The position numbers and the translations under genes are program-made. 64,000 nt of DNA from Dermatophagoides farinae. Lineage: Eukaryota; Arthropoda; Arachnida; Sarcoptiformes; Pyroglyphidae. The notes beneath the pieces were generated by a model. The model searched no databases, had not been told where the DNA came from, and worked only from the letters and a program-made list of their open reading frames with translations. The stretch spans positions 310,001-374,000 of the forward strand of contig NC_134685.1 of the NCBI RefSeq assembly GCF_024713945.1, in the 5' to 3' direction. Of this stretch, positions 39,585-52,472 are shown in pieces; position 1 is the stretch's first letter; every line of letters starts with the position of its first letter.

Positions 39585-40722
39585 GATTTTTTTTTATTTG
39601 GTTACGGCCAAGATTTAAAAAATTGAATAAATTCAAGATAGATTCAGACACATCATCTAATATATAAAACAGTTGTGGGAGTATCGATCAGATTGACAAC
39701 AACAACGCAAAACAGATACACGATGATGATGATGATGGTGACGATGGATGAATATCCAGAAAAATGTAAACAAATATATGAAACAATCAACAACGGTTGC
39801 TATAGTAGGATCAAATAAGCCAATAAAAAAAAATCCAGATAAAAAATCTCAGATCATCAAAAAAAAAAAAAAAAACAAACAAACAAACAAGGAACAAACG
39901 ATTATCTTTACTTTGTTTTTATTTTTCTTTAAAAATCCTCCCAGGTTTTTTTGTTTGTTTGTTTGTTTGTTTGCTAAAATAAAAATATGAATTTCTTTGG
40001 CCATATGATGAGCAAAAATGAACACTTTATTTATGAATAGATCGAACATTGGTTTTTTTTTGTTTGTTTTGTTCATTTGTGGATCTATTTGTTTTCAAAT
40101 CAAATCCAATCCAATCCAATCAAATCAAATTATAATCAATCAATCAGCGTAATCTAATCGCGATCCAAATTTTATTTTTCTTGATGACTTTGAAATCCCA
40201 GAGTGGGGACAGCCACAACACAATCTAATTCGATTATTCGCGCGTGTTTATATTCATCATTTTAAAACTTGTTGATGATGATTAAGAAGAAATTTCGCAT
40301 TTCCATCAAAAGTTAAAAATAAATACACAGTGGACGCTCACTCACATTCACACTCAAACCATTCGCATGGTCGTCGATTTTCTTCAACAAGCAAAAAAAA
40401 GCTTGATCGACCACTTTCATTATTGAACGACGACCTACTTTGTTGCCGTTTATTGTTGTTGATTTTCATTTTTCTTTTTTCGATTCAATCAAAAGAAAAG
40501 AGAACGTTTGCTCACTTTTTTTCTTTATTAAATGTTTCGTTTTACTTATTATTGTTGAAGTGGAAAGTTTCGCTTGATCCAATTGGTGTGCATGCATGAA
40601 AGTGAAAATCGAAACAAAAAAAAAAAAACAACGTCGTCATTTTCTCGATAAACTACAAATTCATTGGTTTTTTTGTGTGTACCAAGAAGAAGAAGATAAT
40701 AATCGTCCAACAAAACAAAAGA
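39585..40722. other. Divergent intergenic region between BLTP3 and TJAP1-like gene
   Basis: About 1.1 kb between two start codons pointing away from each other. It includes an A-run with (CAAA)n near 39860-39895, a matching (TTTG)n near 39950-39973, and CAATC/CAAAT repeats near 40095-40130. Small open frames here are repeat translations. It probably contains both promoters; no specific element can be named. Confidence 0.5.
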
Positions 40723-41798
40723 ATGATGTCAAGAAATTCATCAAGAAATTGTTTGGATAATCAATGTCAGGTATGTATGATGTTTTTTTTTTGTTTGAAA
40801 ATTTAGAATTTTAAATTTTTTTTTCATTTTACAAGGAATGTGGTTGCCATTGTGATAGCTGTGTGAATAATAATAGTATACATTTACATCAAGAAATTGA
40901 ATCATTAAAAGAACGTTTGAAAGAACGTGAAAAACAAATTGTAACAATGGAATGTCAAATATTGAGTCATGCAAAACAATATCCAAATGGTGAAATGCAA
41001 GCATTACGTGATAATATCTATCATTGGAATGATAAATATAATCGTTTGTTGGAGAATTATCGTCGTTTACAAAAAGTAAATCAAGGATTAGAGGATAAAT
41101 TACTTCGTGTGGCCGATTGTTTTGAAACGGAACGTATCCATATGAATCAAAATAATGAACAATTATCACAACGATTGGATGAAGCGAATGCCAGTCTGAT
41201 GTTGGTGAAACAACAAAATCAACAATATCGTAATGATTATGATCTAATAATACGAATGATCCAACAGCAACCATCGACAATGATCAATATTGAATCGGTA
41301 ATTTATTTTTTTGTTTAGAAATGTTGAATTAACCTTTTTTTGTTTTTCCCTGAATAGTTTCCCGAAGATTTTCAATCACGTTATCAAAAACATTTGAATA
41401 ATCATAACCAAAATGGTAACGTGAAAACTGTGAATCATCGTCATGTTCAAATAATACCAACATTTCCACCAACCGCTATTTATTCATTTAATGATGATGA
41501 TGATGAACAACAACAAATTAATGGTAGTAGTGATGATACAAATAATCCGCCATCAGAATCTTCAAATACACTATCGCCAGCACAAGCAATACGATTATCA
41601 CAAATATTGGCAAAACAACAGCAGAATATTTGTTCCAATTGTAAAACAAACATGGATAATCAACCAGAATTGATTAGGCCGCCGCCAGAGCAAAATATGA
41701 CAATTGGCAATTATAATTCATTCATAATGGAAATGTCCAATTCTGGTTCCAAAACATCATCGTTTATAGATGATAATAATCGTACGATTATCATCTAG
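40723..41798 (+). CDS. TJAP1/BEGAIN-like coiled-coil protein
   Basis: Exons 40723-40770, 40836-41297, 41358-41798, phase 0; 316 residues. It resembles vertebrate TJAP1 (tight-junction-associated, Golgi/junction coiled-coil protein) through the central coiled coil. Seen: EIESLKERLKEREKQIV, then YRRLQKVNQGLEDKLLRVAD, then NQQYRNDYDLIIRMI and FPEDFQSRYQKHL, in the same order and spacing as LQNSY/NQELEDKL/YRLDCNLAVQLL/LPCEL..VRKHL in TJAP1. The C-terminus is acidic and low-complexity, with a CSNC pair and many Asn/Ser. The N-terminus has a compact cysteine cluster (Cys10, 15, 18, 20, 22, 25) split by the first intron. The start ATG is doubled (40723 and 40726). Family similarity is good over the coiled coil only, so the exact orthologue and cell role stay uncertain. 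A polyadenylation AATAAA is at 41979-41984. Confidence 0.75.
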
Positions 41799-44700
41799 GT
41801 AGATATATATATAGAATTATGAATTCCACACACTCGAGCACACCCCGAAACATTCGAATTCATTTATTTGACGAAAAAACAAAACAAAAATTTCTTTTGT
41901 AAAATGACTTTATTTTTCTGTTGTTATTTTGCACTTTGACTGTGATTGGTATATATGTTTATTATATCAAATTATATTAATAAAATTGCCATGTTTGTTT
42001 GGTATACCATGAATAATTTTTATATTGATTGAAACTAAAGAAAAAAAACAAATTAGTGAAAAGAAAAAAAAATTCAGATCAACGCGCGGGACAAGCGAGA
42101 AAAATTGATCATTTGATCATTTGTCTGCATATGTCGTATTCATTTTGATGATATTTCTTGTCTATCTATATTTTGGATGTATAAATCACCACCACCATCA
42201 TCATTCACACACACACATACAAGGTGTGTTTTGTACCATTTAATAAGGTTTAATGATGATGATCATCATCATTTTCTAAATAAAATTGCCATATCAATAT
42301 TTATGTTTCATTAGTTTTTCTGGTGGATAAACTTTGAATAAAGAACGAAAACAACATTCTTCTTCAGCCATCATTAAAACACATTAATTTTCCTTTCTTT
42401 CTTTCTTTTTTTTCTGTTTCTAATCTCTTCACTGTTTAGTCTTGTTTTTTTTGTTGATCTTTGATGTATGTATCTTTCCAATGGAAGATTTAAAGAAAAT
42501 ATTAATCTTCTTTACAATTTAGACCAATAAAAACAAGACGACGTCAACTAAAAAAAAAACAAAATGGACAAAATTTAAGAAAATTAAACCAAAACGAAGT
42601 TGATTATTATTATTATTTCATACCTTGAATTATTTCATTGGAAACAAATAAAGAATTTGGGAATGATGGTTGTTGTTGTTGTTGTTGTTGTTGTTTGGCT
42701 TTGTTCATCTCTCCAAGTCTTTATAAAAATTGACCAAAATAAATTTTGTCTTTTTTTCTAAGAGTTTTATAAACGATGATGATGACGATGATGGAAATGC
42801 CTTTGTGATTAATTGATCCATTCACAAGTCATTCATTCATTCATTGCATTCGATTCAATTGTGTAATGTAGAAAAAGAAAAAAAAAATCTTCGGTTCTTT
42901 TTTTCATATATATTCAAAAAGAATGATATATATCTAGACAGACAAAAAAAAAGAATGAGATAATAAAGAAAATCTTTTGATTAATTACTGCTATTTAACA
43001 ACAACAACAACAAAAAAAAACATACATGACACCTTTGTAATGTGATTGGTTGGTAATTGTTGATAATGATGATGATGATGATGATCGGTATCATTTGAAA
43101 ATGTGTTCGATCTATTTATATCTCATATACACACACACACACACCGTGTGGCCTACACAACAAAGAAACAGCCGGTGGTTTTTTTTTTGCCAAATACACA
43201 CACAAGATTGTTCGAATTAAATTTCAATTTGATGTAAGCAGCAAATCATCATCATCAGGTGGTGGTGGTGGCCATGGCCTTAGATTCATCGAATCTATGA
43301 TCAATTGAGTGGTGTGTTTGTTATTAAAAAAAAAATTAAATTTTTTCTATCCGAATAGATTCAACCACAACATTGATATTCATCCATCATCCATTCATAG
43401 TGATATTCATCCATTGAAAATGGATGTTAGGTTGATTTGTGATTTGCGGCATCCATTTCTTTGTGTGTGTGTGTGTGTATAAGTGAAACATGGTTGACAT
43501 CTCACTTATTTCTTTTTAAAACTAAAAAAAAAAAGAAAAAAAACCTCAATCAAACACATTGATATAAATAAAATATTTATAAATACCTAAATGGTCAGCA
43601 GCAGCAGCAGGAGGACCAAAAAAAAAATTCATTACAATTCCAAATGAGGATAAAATCATTTCCCATTATTCATTCTGCTGCTGCTGCCGTTGTTGTTGTT
43701 GTTTTCTTTCTTGTCCTTTGACCCATCTCTCTGTGTTGAATGTGTGAATGTTTTTTTTTTATTTCATTTAAAAGAATCAAATGAAAAGAACTTGTCACAC
43801 ACACATACAAACACACCGGGTTCACTTTATAATTAATGATCATCATCCAATGACCATCATCATCATCATAATAATCATTTTTTTTGGTGGTTCATCCCTG
43901 ATGGTTTATGTATGCGAATGTGTGTGTGTGTGTAAATAAATAAATAAAAAACAATTTGTTCGGCTGAAAAAAAACAAATTTGCTAAAAATGAGAAAAAAA
44001 ACGGAATTATCATCATCATCATCATCATTAAATGAATGTAGTACCTACCTATCTATCGTTTTTTTTTATCTACATACCGCCATCGTAATTATAATCATCA
44101 TCATCATCATTTGGGCTGCTAATTTCTTTTTTTTCCTTGATGACGAGAGAAAAAAAACGAATGAATTGATTTCAATTCAATTCATTCGTTTTTTGAAAAC
44201 GACAAAGGTCAATAAATTTGGATGAATTATAATGATAATTTTTGTTGTTGTTGTTAAAGAGGAAATGTTGTTGTTGTTGTCGTCGTTGCTGTCGTCGTAG
44301 TCATTGACAAAAAAAAACTGATGATTCTCACTAGAAAAATTCATTTTCGAATGATCAACACCACCACCAGGTTTTGATTGATTCAAGTAACGGGTTCGTT
44401 GACTTGATTTTTTAGTTTCGTTTCATCGGTACATGAATCTGTAGGGAAAAAATCATTATCAAAACACGGGTATATAATTATATTGAAAGGATTACTTTTG
44501 AACCAATTTTTCTTCAATTGAATGAATTGTGAATGGATTATATGATTGACGATGATGATGGTGCTATTTGAAAACATGAAAATAATCGGCATCACCATTA
44601 TCATCATCATCATCATAACTTTATAGTGCTGAAAAAACAACAAAAAACTATATTTGATGCGAGTGGGCTTGTGTTGTCTAATATTTGCTCACACATCATC

Positions 44701-46763
44701 ATCGATAATAATGATCAAAAGTTTTTTCTTTCTTTCTTGACTTGTTGTTGTATTGATGATGAGCAATAGAAACACATCTTGTCATCATTCGAATGTCGGT
44801 GTGTGTTGACGAAATGAGTGATGAAACAACAACAATAAGCATCGACGATAAGTAAAAAAATGGACCAATTGTTCACTGGTAAATAGAAACAAAAAAAAAC
44901 TATTATTAACACCATGATAGTCATCATCATCATCGTCATTATTTAGTTTTGATTGGTTTTAGGCCACCACCATCATCATCATCATCGTCATCGTCGTTTT
45001 TTCATTCATCGATCATGATGATGATGATGTACGAATGTTGGTCCTCTACGTTATTATTATGTATGAAACTGTAAAGTGAAAAAAAATATCGATTTTTATT
45101 CCAGGAATGAAAGGCTTATGAATCCAAATTACTTGCATAATTTACATTATTATATTGGAAACTTTTTCGGTCTTTTTGTCTTGTTGTATATCGATGACAA
45201 ATTTCATGTTCACATTTCAAATTCAAGGTCTATAATTTTAGGTTTCATAAATAATCCTATCGTCACTTGAAATGAATGCTGTTGATTGATGATCATGATG
45301 ATGATGATGATAATAACAATCACGATTATCAAGTTCCGCTCATTTTTGTTACATTCTATATGAACGGTTCAAATTTTTTTTTGTGTGTGTGTTTTTTTGG
45401 AGGGAGTTCTAATTCGAAAAATTATTTTGATTTTGAAATTTTTCAAATTCTTTTTTTTCTTTTGTTTTCAACAAAAAAAAAGAATCCAAAATATTCAATT
45501 TAAACATCATTCTTCTTCGTCATCCAAACATAAATACCGCGAACGGTACTGTTTTTCATCTCATCGTTTTTTTTTTGCTGTTGTTGTTGTTGTAGATTTC
45601 TGGCAAGTTGTTGTTGTTGTTGTTGTTTGCATTCTTTTTCATTCTTTCAAGTTACTCGATCATCATCATCATTGATCAATTGATTGATTGATTGATAAAA
45701 TTCATCAACAGCTTTTAAATAATAACAACAACAACAACAAATTGAATGATTCTGTTTTTGTGTGTTTGGAAAATATATACTTGAACCAGCTTAATGTACA
45801 AACAAATTCATCATCACACAATAAAATTTTCTAAGCTTTTCTAACAACAACAACGACGACGATAACGAAAACGATAATAACAAAACAACGAAAATTTGTG
45901 TTTTTTTTCACAATTCCCGCAAAATTTCATCATCAATTTTCGGTTTTAATTTGCCAAACAATGATGATGAACGCAACAAAAAAATTCTGTTTAAATTATG
46001 ATGATGGCTAGATGGCTATATATGTTTGTTGTTGGGATAAATACCGCAAATACCGAAAAGCGAATTGAAAAGAAAAAAAAACAAACGAAAACCAAACACA
46101 GACCATAATCATCAACAAAATTTTGTAATTCAAATTGAATTGATGATGATGATGATGACACAGCATCAACAACAAAGATGATGATGATTTGAAGCAGATC
46201 TCCATCAAGCCAAAAGAAAAAAATACAACAATCCGAATCAATCACATCTCTCATTCACTGACTGTCATCATTTCACTAACTAACTAACTAACTTGTCTAT
46301 CGAATTGATCAAATCAAGATCATCATCATCATTTGAATATATCTGAAGAATAAACATCATCATCATCTATATACAATTGAAAGAAAACAAACGATGATGA
46401 TGATGATGATGATAACAATAACAACTGATGATGATGACAAACGTGATCTCTGTATCTGGATCATACTAACAATAACAACGACAACAACAACAACAACAAG
46501 TGTGTGTTTGTAAAGATAAAAACAAATTTGACCAAAAAAAAAAATCTGGATTTTGAATTTTGATTTTTTTTATCCCAAGTGTAATCACACATTGAACACC
46601 TGTTTATTTATTCAATTTTTTTTCTTCATATATTCAAACCTTGATGACATTAAGGATGGTGGTGGTGGTGGTGGTAGAAAAGAAATTCTTTCAAACATCA
46701 ACTGAATTTTTGCATTCGGCCTCATTTTTTAAACACTCAACTACAAACAGGCATCATAATCAT
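41799..46763. other. Gene-poor region, repeat-rich (5 kb)
   Basis: After the TJAP1-like 3' UTR (AATAAA at 41979-41984) I see no convincing gene. The stretch is made of (CAT/ATG)n, (CAA/TTG)n, (CA)n and poly-A/T tracts, for example CAA runs near 43004, GTT runs near 42669 and CAG runs near 43603. Short open frames are repeat translations. Confidence 0.55.
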
Positions 46764-46831
46764 CATGGCCACCTATAGAGCCATTAGTGGTTTAATAATG
46801 ATAATGATGATGATGATACTATTATTGAATG
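46764..46831 (+). CDS. Candidate first coding exon encoding a signal peptide (partial gene)
   Basis: ATG followed by codons for MATYRAISGLIMIMMMMILL, ending in LLNG at a possible GTGTGT donor. The peptide has a short polar N-terminus and a strong hydrophobic core, as in secretory signal peptides. I found no convincing partner exon downstream in this window, so the rest would lie beyond a long intron. Caution: the Met run comes from an (ATG)n microsatellite and the donor from a (GT)n tract, so chance is a real alternative. Confidence 0.25.
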
Positions 46832-47927
46832 GTGTGTGTTTTTTCTCATTTCTCATCTTTTTTTTTGATTCATCGAATCGATGACAATGATTAATTGATT
46901 TATACGAAAACGACGATCATCTACCAAAGGTATGTGTAAGGATTCTTTTCATTTGATTTTTTTAGTTTTTTTTCCTTGCCGACCATTAATGATTACAAGT
47001 TGTTCAATGATGATGATTTCTGATATATCTAACATAATTTTTAATCAATTCGTATTCAATGATAAATCGATATCGATCATTTTGCTATATTGATGATGAT
47101 AGTCTCAACTAATAGAGGTCAGAGGTTGTTGTTTTTTTATTTGTAGGTGAGATAAATCATTTTATTTGGCCATCAAAAAAAATTTTTTTTTTTTTGTTGT
47201 CCTCGACCTTTTTTTTGCTTGTGCTAACCATTGTATGATTATTGTGGTTTTGATGATGATAATCTTAATGGCAAACATTGTGTGTGTGATTGAAAAGTTG
47301 TCTAAAAAATTTTTTTTTTCGCATTTCAAATTGTGAAAAAGATGGGAGGTGGAAAATATTACATCCAATTGAAATTTTTTTTTCTATTTATTTTCGTTGA
47401 AATTCCAAAATATTTAAAATCATTATCACTTTTGATTTGAAAATAACTGACAAACAAACAAATCAAGTCAATCGATGTTGTTGTTGTTGTTGTTGTCGAA
47501 AATCATTATCACCATCAAGTTTAAATGTATATAACATATGAAATGTGAAATCCAATACCACTTTTCTATACTTTGTATATTTACATGATAAATTTTCAAT
47601 GTTTTTCGCTGTTTGTTTGTTTGTTTGTTGCTTGTTTCCAACAATTTGGCAATATTATCATCATCATCATGATGATCGTTAATGTTTTACATCTTTGTAG
47701 TATTCACTGAAATAGTAATTTATGAGATATACGATGTAATTATTATTATTATAAAGAGTGTGAATTTATAAATGACAAATTTGTACACACACATAGACAC
47801 ACTACAGTTAGTTCCAAGGAAGAAACACACATAGTGATTTACATCCAAATCTAGACATATTTAAACTATAGAGAGTGTGTAAGAGAGAGAGAAACATAAG
47901 TAAGATGTGCAGGAGGAGTTATTTGTA

Positions 47928-47950
47928 GTGTGTGTGTGTGTGTGTGTGTG
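47928..47950. repeat. (GT)n microsatellite
   Basis: Perfect dinucleotide tract of about 11 units in the gene-poor region. Confidence 0.9.
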
Positions 47951-50253
47951 ATGTTTGTTTAAAGTAAAAACAAAACAAATCAAAAAAAAATTTATCCATA
48001 ACAACAACAACTAAAAATGAATAGATCTGATTACCAAAATGTGAATGTATATTTATGCATGTAATTTACATAAATCTCTCTTTCTCTCATATGCTTTTTA
48101 GCATCTAAAATTGGTTTTTTTTTGTTTTTGTTTGCTACATTTTCCTATACAACGTCCTCCTTTATTTATAAAAACATACACAACACACACACACACACAT
48201 ATGAAGTCAATTTTAAAGTTTGTTAGTGAATAAGAAATGTATGTTATATGTATTTATTGTTATTTATATATGTTTGTTTGTGTGTGTGTGTGTGTAATGG
48301 TGGTGTCTTAATTTATGAAAATAACCATTGGCTTGAGAATGGATATAATGAAAAAATTTTGAATTTTGTAAAAAAAAGAACCAAATGTAGCAAACATGAT
48401 GATTTTTTTTTCGTAGTTTATTTATTATCATGTTTGTTCATTTGGTTTTAGTATTTTAGTGTTTCAAATATTCACCAAACACAGTCATATTTATGTAAAT
48501 TTTCTCAAATGTTTTTTTCATTTAACATCATACCGATCAAATTAAATCTAAATAAACAAGTAATCCAAAATGATTATTCGGATATATATTTTTTGCTCAT
48601 TTTTTCATTTTTTGTACTTGAAAATCAATGAATAATTTACACACACACATGTACTAAATGCAACTCTTTACATTAGTTAAAATGAAGACATCATCAATTT
48701 GAAAAATCGATTTTTCTTTTCGATTCCAATTGATGATGATGATGATAACGAATAACAAGAAGCCGTCGACAATATTTTTTTTGCTTGTTTGTTTGTTTTT
48801 TTTTTTTGGTGTCGACACCCAAAATCAAACGATTATCACCATAAACATCGTGATTATTCAGAAACACAAATAATTTCCTTACCTTTCACACAAACACAAA
48901 CACACTCAATTGCCTGTTTCTTGTTTATTTGTTTCTTTTCATTATAATGATGATAATTATCATAAACAACGATGATGTTTATAACCATCAACAATAAACG
49001 GATTCAATGACAATAATCATCATCATTATGATGACGATGACAAGCTTTATTAATACCTGTGTTGTTGTTGTTGTTCATTGAAACTTGTTATTTTTGTTTC
49101 TCTATTTTTTTTTCTCGCTGCTAAAATTCATGATCTCGGTCATGTGATTATTATATTTATCTAAGAACAGCAAAAAAAAAATTTTTTGCTGCTACAATGA
49201 TAAAATACGAGCCTCATAAATTTTATTCGTAAACAAACAAATTTTCTTCCATCATCATCATCATCATCATGGTGATGTCTCAATTCATTTTTTTTTTCAG
49301 TGATTGGAATTTTGATCATCTAATTCGGATTGAAGGAAAATTATTTTTTTTTTGCATGGAAAAGAAAAACAGATTTGTTCAAATTGGCAAACAATTGATC
49401 GGCAAAAATGAAATGATTTTTTGTTGTTGTTGTTGTTGTTGTTGTTTCTGGTTTTTTTTTCTGGCTGGAAACCTTTTTTTCCAGTCTTGTTTGTTTGTTT
49501 GTTTGTTGTTGTGGTCATGTTTTTGTTTTGCTTTGTTTTGTTTCATTATTGAAAATGAAAAACAACAACAACAAAAACAAAATGTGACAATTGACAATTG
49601 AAATGTTTTTTTTTTTTTTTGCTATCCACAAATCATTGATTCATTCAAAGTTTTGTCGAAAAAAAAACCAAAAGGAAAATTTATCGTTTTTTTTGTATGG
49701 CTGGATTTCTTTTGATATTCATTGGAACCATTTGTTTGTTGTTTTTGGTTGTTCAAAAAAAAACTTGAAACTTAAAAGTCGATATTGCCGCTATATGGAA
49801 CATAATTTTTCTTCTTTTTTTCCCTATTCAAATTTGGTCCAATATTTTTTTCTGTTGTTTCATTGGCCATTCGGTTTTGACCACTCGTCGTCGTCGTCGT
49901 CATCGAAAAGTTTTCTGATCAATCAATAATGGTGGTCAACCATTTTTTGCAAAAGTTCAATCCAGTAATGTTCCAGAAAGAAGAGTAGAGAAAAAAAACC
50001 GAAATTTGAATAGAAGAAAAAAAACGTGCCATGGCAATCCAACAGCTCCTTTAGTGGCCATTTGATTTTTTTTTCGCTTGATTTTGATTCTTTTGAATAA
50101 AAAGGCTCATGTTTTTTTTTCTTCTTTTTCAATCGATCGATTGTGTTGTTTGTTCTATTGTTTGTGTTGAATAAATCTTGTCAAAAATAAAAAAAAGTGA
50201 AGAAAAAACGAAGCCGACAAAATTTATTACAACAAGAAAATGTCAACCCGATG

Positions 50254-50316
50254 ATCATTATCATCATCATCATAATGATTATGGTGATGATCATTGGTGA
50301 TGATGATGATAATGAT
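50254..50316. repeat. 18-bp inverted repeat made of ATC/GAT units
   Basis: ATCATTATCATCATCATC at 50254-50271 and its perfect reverse complement at 50299-50316, with a 27-nt spacer. Both arms are simple-sequence DNA, so the pairing may be an accident of (ATC)n/(GAT)n tracts. Confidence 0.6.
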
Positions 50317-50555
50317 TACAAACATATAGGTCAGATACATGTAAATGTAAATTAAGACATAAATTTTCGATTGTCAGTGTGTTTGTCGATTGATTGAATT
50401 TCTTTTTTTTTCTCTGTCCATTTTTATATATTTGTATGTAATCCGATTATTCACACACACACAGGCTGATTGTATAATGAAGCAAAAAAATTTTTTGGAT
50501 CGATCCGTTAGGATGATAATGATCACAATGATCGTTGACTCTGTTTCATCCATTT

Positions 50556-50600
50556 GAATCAAGGTTTTTTTTACCACACAGGTAAAATAAACCTTGATTC
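50556..50600. repeat. Near-perfect 20-bp hairpin with 5-nt loop
   Basis: Left arm 50556-50575 starts GAATCAAGG and ends TTTTACC. Right arm 50581-50600 starts GGTAAAAT and ends CCTTGATTC. The arms pair at 19 of 20 positions, and the loop is ACACA. The ends of the arms are not simple repeats, unlike other inverted repeats in this region. It could be a small RNA hairpin, a remnant of a mobile element or a chance palindrome. It is shorter than a usual animal pre-miRNA. Confidence 0.7.
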
Positions 50601-52333
50601 GTTCCAATTCGATTGGATTTGGTGTTTTTTTCTTGTAATTCCTGTGTGTGTGTGTATGTGAGATAATTATTATGGTCCAAACATTTGTGCACACCATCTT
50701 TAAAATGTGAACCATTTGTGGTCAATCATTTTCTTCTTCATTTTGACGATTCTAATAAATGAACAAAAATAACCAACCACCACCAGCCGTGAGTAAACAC
50801 AGTAAATGAAATGAAAAATGCACCGTTTCACATTGATAGTGTGCGTGCGTGTGTTAATTTTGTCATCTTAATTTTTTCTGAAAATTTCTGGTTTTCAGTT
50901 TTACACCTTTAGGCTAATGGAGAAAAAAATGTGTGTTCCAAATTTTTTTTTTTTGGTTTATTGTCATCATTGACAATAAATGTCATCATCATCATCATCA
51001 TGTATCATCAATGATCATGTATCATGGTGATCATTGTTGATGAATTAAGCCGTTTATTCTGACATTTTTTTTAACATTGTTCTGATTCGATTTGGTCATT
51101 TGACCACCGCTAGTTGCCGTAAGGAAGAGAAAAAAAATTGTTGATTCTTCGAGGGTTGATTAGTGTTGTGGTGGTGGTGATAATCGAATATTTTTGACCT
51201 GCTGCTGAGTGTATTGTATGTTCATTTTCTGAATAAAAAAAAAGTTGGCAAAAAACAGTTTTTTTTCATTTGAAATCTTTGAAATAAAGTGTTTTTTTTT
51301 CTCGTAAAACTTTATTTTCTATTTTCATCAGGGTTAATTTGCGTTTTTTTTTTTTGGTTTTGTTGTTACTGTTGCATCTGAAATGACCATACCATATACA
51401 CCGAAATGCATAAAGCATTGGCCATTTTTTCAAATCGAATCATTGGAACTAATTGCCAAACAAAATCACGAAATCATGAATAATAATAATGTGTCAATAA
51501 AGATATTTCTTTCCCTGATCCATCTGGTCCAAAAAGAAAAAAAATTTTCTATTCATTTGTTGTTGTTTTGGTTGTTTTGGGTGTCAATTTTTTTTCATAT
51601 TTACGACAACAACAACAACAACAAACAATCATCATTTGACATTTTTTTTGCATTGAATTTTGGTTTGTTTTTCATTCATCATTTGGCAAGCTTGAATGAA
51701 AATTATGAATCATAAAATTGGACAAAACAAAATGAAAAATTTCGGTTTTCGAATGAATAGAATAAGAAGGATGTATGTAATCTGATATCTCTCGATAGCT
51801 GATCAATGACAATCAGTATGTTTAATGATTTATATCCGATCTGTTTTTCTGGTTCAAAGAAATCAATGGGTTATGTTCTCGTGTTTTTTTTTTTTGGATT
51901 TTTATTTTCTTTAGTGTGTGAAAGTGTAAAGTAATTTCTTCATCAATACATTCTCAAAATGAAATTCAATACTAATGTCCTTTTTTGTGACAAGTTTTTT
52001 TTTGTTGTTGAAGAAATGAGTTTTTTTTCCATTTTTTCAATTCATTATTATGGAAATGGGTTCTTATTGCATGTCATTATTCTATATATGCACACATACA
52101 CACACACACTCAATGCAGGTAATCAAATACCGTATATCCGATATATATGATGATTATTTCCGATCTGTGTGTGTGTGTGTGTGATTGTGATTTATTGTAA
52201 AATGATTCCCGATAAAAAAAAGGATTATCACACATACACTTACAACAACTAACACCTTTCCCGGGTGTAATTTTTTTTCCTGTCCTGATGAAATAAGAAA
52301 AAACTCAGTTTTTTTTTGAATTGACAAAATTCT

Positions 52334-52339
52334 TTTATT
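52334..52339 (-). terminator. Polyadenylation signal of the forkhead gene
   Basis: AATAAA on the minus strand about 135 nt downstream of the stop codon at 52473-52475. Motif and position only. Confidence 0.4.
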
Positions 52340-52472
52340 TTAATTCATTTGATTTGAAACTAACAAAAAAGTTTTACAATTTGTATTCAATATCGAATTA
52401 TTTGTTATTATTTACAAAATGATAATTGATTTATAGACAAACTATATTCCTTTGGATAATTATTGATCATGA

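Larger units (their letters stand above)
46832..52472. other. Gene-poor region downstream of the forkhead gene (5.6 kb)
   Basis: No supported gene. It contains the 3' UTR of the forkhead gene (minus-strand AATAAA at 52339-52334), a (GT)11 tract at 47928-47950, many (GAT)n/(ATC)n tracts, a perfect non-repeat hairpin near 50556 and a simple-repeat inverted pair near 50254-50316. Long intergenic stretches on both sides of a forkhead developmental gene fit a regulatory landscape, but no enhancer can be defined by eye. Confidence 0.5.

Noticed and set aside
49269-49601. Overlapping open frames on both strands with poly-Cys/Gln
   Set aside because: They read a (GTT)n/(AAC)n tract in all frames, a repeat artefact.
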